From assembly GCF_000715075.1 (NCBI RefSeq), contig NC_134093.1, positions 95,960,826 through 96,024,825 of the forward strand: a stretch of 64,000 nucleotides of DNA, given 5' to 3'. Source of the DNA: Nicotiana tabacum. Its lineage: Eukaryota > Streptophyta > Magnoliopsida > Solanales > Solanaceae. A program made the position numbers and the translations under genes. Position 1 is the first letter of the stretch, and each line of letters opens with the position of its first letter. Below, one piece after another: positions 57,901 to 64,000 of the stretch. Below the pieces are notes generated by a model. That model had not been told where the DNA came from. It searched no databases and saw only the letters and a list, made by a program, of their open reading frames with translations.

Positions 57901-58716
57901 TATACAACACAAATGCAGAATGTGGATTAAGTTCCTTAAACTTGATAGTAATCTGTATTTGTAAAATAATTCTGAAAACAGAAATGACGAAAAATAGAAA
58001 TGTAGAAGAACAGAAATTAATCTAAGCCCACTGAATTCACATTGTTTTCTTAAGAAACTTAATCCGCTCCTAGTATCCGAGGTTTAGGATTATTTACTCC
58101 CAGGGTAGAATTGATTACACACTAATGTAGCGGTACTTCAAACCCTAATATTTTAGCGAACACAAATGAGGGAAGCAATCACACTTACTTTGTTTGTTTT
58201 GTAAGAAAACTGTAGAAAGAAAGAATAGATTCCAGAATTTTCATAAGGAAAATATGAGGGAATGGCATGTTATTTATATCCAACAAGTGTGTTAAACCGA
58301 AGAGGTGCAACTCTTCCAGATGTCTGTTCACATAAATTGACTATCACATAAATGACTATTTACGCAAAATAAAACGAAAAACTCAAACCGGAGGAAATTC
58401 AAATTACCGTTATGTAAACGGTTGATTTGGATTAAAAATATTAATTTAATTTAAATATTTAACCAATAAATTTGGGCCAAAAAATTGATTGATCTGAAGC
58501 TGAAGCTGAAGCCGAGCAGAGTGACGACGACGGCACGAGGCTTGACTTCTTCTCAATTCTTTAAGAGCTAGAAGAAGTGTAATTATATATATACTCAACA
58601 AGTGAGCTTTCCTCCTCTAATATGGGACAATGTTCCTTTGTAAATGATGGAAAATCAAAATTTTATTTTTTCCCTCCATTTCCCATTCACCTCAATTTTG
58701 ATCAAAAATCCCAACG
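57899..58716 (-). repeat. Copia LTR, copy 2 (about 818 bp; inner end uncertain)
   Basis: Minus strand begins CGTTGGGATTTTTGATC at 58716, where the other copy has TGTTGGG, directly after the purine-rich ATTCATGTGGGGGAT. TATA-like GGATATAAATAAC lies at 58269-58281. The inner end is set at TGTATACAAC (57899) by analogy with copy 1; no tRNA-Met primer site is visible, so it may be elsewhere. Confidence 0.6.
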
Positions 58717-59040
58717 ATCCCCCACATGAATGGGGAATGGCTATACAGTGAAAATATTCATGAAAAACTGTGTGATTCGCAAGCAAGGATTAATCGCATT
58801 ACGATAAGTAGGTTTCCCTTTGAACTTTGCGTAGTGAACTTATGTCGGATATACTCGGTCAACCAGTAGATTTGATATCTTTGAACCGTCAAACTTTGGT
58901 ATATACCTAGACAACCATAACTCACACAATCAACCTTTAACCGTCTTTGATTCTCATTATTGTGTTTGTTTCATCCATGAACACCGCCTGATTTCATAAG
59001 TGCATAGAGAACTTGCCTTACAAAATTACTGCTATAATTT
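58717..59040 (-). other. Copia 3' internal end with polypurine tract
   Basis: In the minus sense, noncoding sequence runs to CATGTGGGGGAT, immediately before the LTR at 58716. It joins gag copy 1 directly at about 59040, so almost all of the pol region between gag and the 3' end is missing. No gene is seen. Confidence 0.6.
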
Positions 59041-59677
59041 TTGAAGTCCCCCACAAAGGAGGCAACTTCTCAATCAATGCTGCAACATGGAATGCTTCAT
59101 TTATGACCAAACCTTCAATGAAAATTATATTAGTAATAATTATATAATTAATACTTTTAACAAAAGTATTAATTTGAATATACCTTCAACAAGGAGATCA
59201 TGAATAATCGCTTGCAATTCCTCGACTTGGGTAATAACAGACTTATTATGTACCATTTTATAGATAAGAAATTTTACGGTAATAAATTTTTTCAACCCGA
59301 CATCCTCAGTTTTGTATTTTTTTTTCAAGCACAGTCCAGAGTTCTTTCGACGTCTCCATATTACTATAAATGTTATACAAATCGTCCTCCAGTGCGCTAA
59401 GATTGTTGCACAAAAAATTAGAATGCTTTCACTCCTCAGTCACGAGGAAGCGTTCATTATCTGGAGTTTCGTCTGGCACAATTGGAGCATCTTCCTTAAT
59501 AAACCTCTGAAGGCTAAGGGTAGTCAAATAGAAAAATGTCTTTTGTTGCCAGCGCTTGAAATCAATCCCAAAAAATTTTTTGTGCTTTTCTGCTGGAGCC
59601 GGTGCGAGAGTTTTTCGGCTTGTCGATGCATTGATAGTCACCATAGGAACAAACTGATTTCTGTTATCAGTCGTCAT
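59041..59677 (-). pseudogene. Copia gag, copy 1 (truncated)
   Basis: ATG at 59675-59677 (MTTDNRNQFVPMVTINAST), then FGIDFKRWQQKTFFYLTTLS, RFIKEDAPIVPDETPDNERF and VTEE. A frame change follows, then KKFITVKFLIYKMVHNKSVI and EELQAIIHDLLVEG. It stops at 59041 where 3' internal sequence begins. Same family as copy 2. Confidence 0.8.
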
Positions 59678-59750
59678 TTCTGTAAAAGAGTGACACAAAC
59701 AAATGCTTAATATATGGTGAAGTTTTTATATCTTCAAATCAAGTAAAACT

Positions 59751-59940
59751 GGAGTAGAAAATCACGTAGATTTTAATCTTCAGTGGAGTAAAAATCACAA
59801 GGATTTTAATTTCCAAATAACATATAATAAACCTGAAACAGAATATACGTTAAAATATAAAAACATAGTAGAAAACCACGAAAACTTTAATCACCAAATA
59901 GAAAGTAGAAAACCACACAGGTTTTAGTCTCCAAAACAGT
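59751..59940. repeat. Four hairpin-like repeats upstream of copia gag copy 1
   Basis: Cores AAAATC-ACGTA-GATTTT, AAAATC-ACAAG-GATTTT, AAAACC-ACGAA-AACTTT (poor) and AAAACC-ACACA-GGTTTT. Three of four are perfect 6-bp stems. Stem position 5 is T with A opposite in the first two and C with G opposite in the last. Confidence 0.75.
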
Positions 59941-60777
59941 GTATACAACACAAATACAGAATATGGATTAAGTTCCTTAAGCTTGTTAATAATCTGTATT
60001 TGTAATATAATTCTGGAAGCAGAAATAACGAAAAACAGAAATGTCGAAGAACAGAAATTAATCTGAGCCCTCTGAATTCACAATGTTTCCTTAAGGAACT
60101 TAATTCGCTCCTAGTACCCGAGGTTTAGGGTTATTTTCTTCAAAGTTAGAATGGATTACACACTGGTGTAGCGGTAATTCAAACCACAGTGTTTCAGCGA
60201 ACACAAATAGTAGTAGCAATCACGCTTTGTTTGTTTTGTAAGAAATAATGCAGAAAGAAAGAAAAGATTTCAGAATTTTCATAAGGAAAATATGAAGGAA
60301 TGACATGGTATTTATAGCCAACAAGTTGGGTTCAAACGAAAAGGTGCAACTCTTCCAGATGACTGTTCACGTAAAACGGCTATTAGATAAATGGCTATTT
60401 ACGTAAAATAAAACGGGAAACTCAAACTAGAGGAAATTCAAATTACCATTAGTAAATAGTTTATTTGGATTAATAATATTAATGTAATTTAACTATTTTA
60501 TAAATAAATTTGGTCTAAAAAAATTAATCAATCAAATCATTTGACCAAATCCAAATTCAAATCTGAAGTCGAGCCGAGCGACGATGACGACGGTGCGATG
60601 CTTGACTTCTTCTCAATTCTTTAAGAGCTAAAAGAAGTGTAATTATATATATACTCAACAAGTGAACTTTTCTCCTCCAATATGGGACAATGTTCCTTTG
60701 TAAAGGAGGAAAAATCAAAATTTTATTTTTCCTTCCATTTTTCATTCACCTCAATTTTAAACAAAAAAAACCCAACA
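59940..60777 (-). repeat. Copia LTR, copy 1 (about 838 bp; inner end uncertain)
   Basis: Minus strand starts TGTTGGGTTTTTTTTG at 60777, inside an older copia RT. TATA-like GGCTATAAATACC lies at 60307-60319. Sequence tracks 57899-58716 throughout. Confidence 0.7.
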
Positions 60778-61815
60778 GTGAGAACTTTCTATAAGTTTTT
60801 CTCGGTTGAGAAGATCTTTGGTGTACTCGACTTATGATAGAGCAATGCCTCCCAAAATATATTGCACTTCGAGCCCAAGAAAGTAATGCAATATTTCCAA
60901 GTCTTTCAGTGCAAATTCTAAGCTAAGTTGACTTATTAATACCTATATAAACTTTATCATTTCCTGTAAGCAAAATATCATCCACATAAATTAAAATAAG
61001 CACAATAATGTCCTTTTTCGTAAAATAAATAAAAAGATTTTGCCTTGCTACAAACAAAACCAATGTGAATTAAAAATTCAGGTAATCTGTTAAACTAGAC
61101 ACGGGGTACTTGTTTGAGTCGGTAGAGTGATTTGTTTAGTTTTCACACATAATCAGGGAGTTTTGGATCCTTAAATCCGAGGGGTTATTCCATGTACACT
61201 GTTTCTTTTAAAATACCATGGAGAAAGGTATTTTTTATGTCCAATTGCCTTAGCTTCCAAATTGACGAGACTACAATAGCTAACACAAATCTTATGGGTA
61301 GCTCTTACAATTGGACCGTAAGTTTCTCTAGAGTATATGCCTTCCATTTTGTGTATTTATATGGTTCTATTGATCCATCTCCCTTGATTTGAGTAGGAAG
61401 ATCCATTTTGAACTAACTATATTAATATTTGTTGGTCTGGGCACAAGAGACCATGTGTGATATTCATGTAGCGCTTCCATCACTTCTTTCATTGCTTCCT
61501 GCCAGTGGGAGTCAACAAATGCATCTCCATATGATTTTGAAGTTATCATGTTGCTAGTTTTGATAAAGATATGGTGTTGCAATTTGCCTCGTTGCTCATT
61601 CTTTTTGTCTCGAATCTGTTGAGTTCCGTTTGCCAGTGTATCCAGTTCTGGATTATTCTTCAGCTTCATTGAGTAACCATATGAGTGTCTTTTGAGGCTT
61701 GCATTGGACCTGCACCAAAATTATTAGAAATAACAATTAGTTGGTCATTTAAATTTGGTGACTCCGGAAGAGATTGATGTACAGTTGTTCGAGAATCATT
61801 GTAGTCGGAGGTTAT
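60778..61815 (-). pseudogene. Older copia RT remnant
   Basis: Minus frame 61367-61669 has SHWQEAMKEVMEALHEYHTW, SLVPRPTNINIVSSKWIF, the start of the copia RT domain. Further down, broken pieces (YFLG-like ITFLGSKCNIFW, LLYHKSSTPKIFSTEK near 60790-60880) match central RT blocks. A linker upstream (61670-61815) is cut by the LTR at 61816. The remnant is cut at 60777 by the younger copia LTR. Confidence 0.75.
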
Positions 61816-63023
61816 TGATCACGTCCAACTCTAGTCCTAAAAAGGATAAGCGGTCACTGCAAATATAATCCGATCTAAAAATCCGGAGTCGAATTCCACA
61901 GAGAAATAAGGTTTCACTATAACTGTTCAATATCACTAAAAGGACAAGCTCGAACAATTCCAAAGTTATAAATATTAAGATTCTTATGTCTAACTAATTA
62001 ACTAACAAATTAAAGTAGTAAATTAATAAATATGGATACTAAGGGTTGGAGACAAAATTAAGGAGATCTAGAGTTATGATTTCCCCAATTGTCGGAATCT
62101 TTCTTGCTATATCTTATATAATTTCGCCTAAGTATTCTCTACTGATCGTGAGCACTCGACTTATCGTAATTCTCTCTCGAGCAACTACAAAAATGTACTA
62201 GTCATATTCTCTCGAATTACGCTAGCTCACACTTTTTCACCGCTCACTATGATCACGTCAAAGCTTCGTTATCTCTAATCCCGCATTTAAACCCTCCGTA
62301 TTGATCTCTCACATACGTTAGGAGTGATGTTATTCAACAACTAACTAAATGTATACCCTCTCTCAAGTAATACACACTAAATAGGCACAGTTAATTGATG
62401 GCCATTCAATCAACAGCAACAAACACGTAGTTGAACAAGTAGCGAAATCTAACAGCTCAATTATATAAAAACATAACAAGAATTTATCTTACAAAAGGTT
62501 TCAGCAAAACCCTAGTTAACAAATTAGCTATTCATAGTAATGCTAACAATCATGATAATAATTGAAAGCATTAAAATACAGATTAAGTAAGAACGGAAGA
62601 GAAAACTCTTGCGATTCATTGCTCCCAAGTGTTCCCGTAGCCTTTTGCCTCTCCAATAATGTCTCCCCCTCTAAAAACCAATTTTAGGAGGTATTTATAG
62701 GGTTGGGACCGAAGTCTACACGTCCAAATATTGTGAGGAAATAAAAGTGGCTCGTATAGCATCGTCGGCGCGAGGCACTGTCAGAGGCACCAACATTTCT
62801 GTGTGAAGCGTTGTCATGGACGCTAATGTTTATGCGCGAGGCACTGTCTGGGCGCCAATGACAGTGCCGTACCATTTCGTGCAACTTTTCTCCAATTCAT
62901 GTTCACGCATTCCTACACATGAAATAAGCTCTATCAAGCTTAATTGTCGCATAAATTAGCATCTAAACAACAAGCAAGTAGGGTAAATAATGTCAAAATA
63001 TATGGAATTATAGTACGACATCA
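61816..63023 (-). mobile_element. LTR of a minus-strand gypsy-type element (1208 bp)
   Basis: Plus strand TGATCACGTCCAACTC to TACGACATCA, followed by ACACCCCACACTTCAATG, the polypurine complement as in E_A. TATA-like CCTATAAATACC lies at 62690-62702 on the minus strand and the GC-word array at about 62758-62870 (CGCGAGGCACTGTC, GGCGCCAA words). The partner LTR is absent. GTTAT precedes it, but no matching target copy is visible. Confidence 0.8.
62690..62702 (-). promoter_or_regulatory. Putative TATA box of LTR 61816-63023
   Basis: Minus strand CCCTATAAATACC, about 55 bp downstream of the GC-word array in the sense of the element. Confidence 0.6.
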
Positions 63024-63311
63024 ACACCCCACACTTCAATGTTGCTCGCCCTCGAGTCAACCAACCAAACACTTCCTCTTCATGGACCCAACAAGCCACA
63101 CATTCACAGCATACTATACCTATGACCATGGTTGATAGTAACAATTAAACACTAGCATATGCGGTCAAAATACACTTCCCATACTCATGCCCAATTTCAA
63201 AACATCCAACCCAAGAACAACATGATTATAACAATCCTAGCCTCGAAAACTAACTCAATGTCATAATGCACCCGAGGCTTGACTACTTAATCTAACAGAG
63301 AGGTCTAATAA
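63024..63311 (-). other. PPT and start of 3' internal region, truncated
   Basis: Begins ACACCCCACACTTCAATG with GTTGCTCGCCCTCGAGTC, the same layout as the E_A, E_B and E_C LTR edges. It is cut at 63311 by the next LTR. No gene is seen. Confidence 0.65.
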
Positions 63312-64000
63312 TGTAATGACCAAACCGGTCATTTTGACTTTTAGAACCTTTTTCCCTAAAATAAAACTTCTCATATGTGTTTTTAATAATTTATGACTTG
63401 CGGAGATAATTGGTTCGGGATTTGGAGGTATTTAGGTTGAAATCGGAATACTTGGTTCCTTAAGTTGGCTTTAAAAGGCCAAGTTTGGCTTCAGACAATA
63501 TTTTGAGAAAACGACTCCAGAATCAGGATTTGACGGTTCCAATAGGTTCGTATGATAATTTCGGACTTGGACGTATATTCGAATCGGGTTTTGGATAACT
63601 CGGAAGTATTTTGGCGCTTAATAGTAAAAATCAACTATTTGAAGGTTCAAAGTTCTTTAAATTGGGTTTGAAGTAAGTTGTCGAATAATTGAAGTCCGTT
63701 TGGAATTTTGATTTTGGGAATAGTTCCGTATAGTGATTTAAGACTTGCACGCAAAATTTGGTGTCATTCCGAGTAGTCTAAGTATGATTCGGCGCATTCA
63801 GAAAATTTGGAAAACTTGAAGTTCAAAGTTTGATCCAATTTGGTTTTGGGATATGATTCTTGGATGTGTTGTTGTTTTATGCGTTTTGAGAGTTTGAGTA
63901 GGTCCGTGTTATGATTACAGACTTGTTGGTGCCTTTTAACGGGGTCCCGAGGGGCTCGGGTGTGTTTTGAACCGCCCGGAGCTAAAACTAGAAACTAGAT
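63312..64000 (+). mobile_element. Start of an E1-like LTR in plus orientation, cut by the window end
   Basis: Starts TGTAATGACCAAACCGGTCA, comparable to the E2 LTR start TGTGACGACTCGGCCGGTCG. From 63390 on it is the inverse of 1-1140 at moderate divergence (for example TTATGACTTGCGG at 63389 against 1128-1140). Which side of an element it represents cannot be told. Confidence 0.75.

Overview
The window looks like intergenic heterochromatin from a plant, most likely a Solanaceae genome. This is inferred from the retroelement families, the Met- and Asp-tRNA primer sites and the TG...CA LTRs; no marker gene is present. I found no cellular protein gene, rRNA, tRNA gene or CRISPR array. Nearly all of the 64 kb is nested LTR retrotransposons, plus one well-supported hAT-like MITE, one weak MITE candidate and simple repeats.

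Layout. (1) 1-12265: element E1, a minus-strand Ty3/gypsy chromovirus (Tekay/Del-like) with decayed gag-pol, split by E_A (2828-8514, TSD TTCAT). E_A is a minus-strand element with a tRNA-Asp-type primer site and one unrecognised ORF in place of gag-pol. (2) 12266-15418: an LTR fragment, a possible MITE, a TTC microsatellite and a degenerate 42-bp repeat. (3) 15424-25952: E2, a structurally complete minus-strand chromovirus (TSD TACAT, LTRs about 2.7 kb, PBS, PPT, one polyprotein frame interrupted by 14 TAG codons and two indels). (4) 25958-28690: an AT microsatellite, a copia RNase H remnant, and a minus-strand LTR with its adjoining internal region. (5) 28690-46290: a plus-strand Athila-like element (gag, PR, RT, RNase H, IN, then an env-position ORF). 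It is interrupted by E_B (31923-38906, a minus-strand gag-protease element) and by a hAT-like MITE (42269-43275). (6) 46321-56240: an inverted second copy of the 3' half of the Athila-like element, facing the first across a 30-bp spacer and interrupted by E_C (48537-55069, TSD TGTTT, another gag-protease element). (7) 56282-61815: an LTR fragment, a tandem LTR-gag-LTR-gag copia array and an older copia RT remnant. (8) 61816-64000: one more minus-strand LTR, then the start of an E1-like LTR in plus orientation, cut by the window edge.

How the parts relate. E_A, E_B and E_C carry LTRs, a primer site and a long noncoding 3' domain of Athila type but lack RT and integrase, so they look non-autonomous. 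The plus-strand Athila-like element is the kind of partner that could have supplied those enzymes, though the copy here is broken. The main patterns worth pursuing are: GC-rich word arrays 40-70 bp upstream of the TATA box in several LTR families with different words; a hairpin array with compensatory base changes in the E2 LTR; the unassigned ORF of E_A; and the large inverted duplication with in-window empty sites. All coding regions are interrupted and none is expected to give a full protein.
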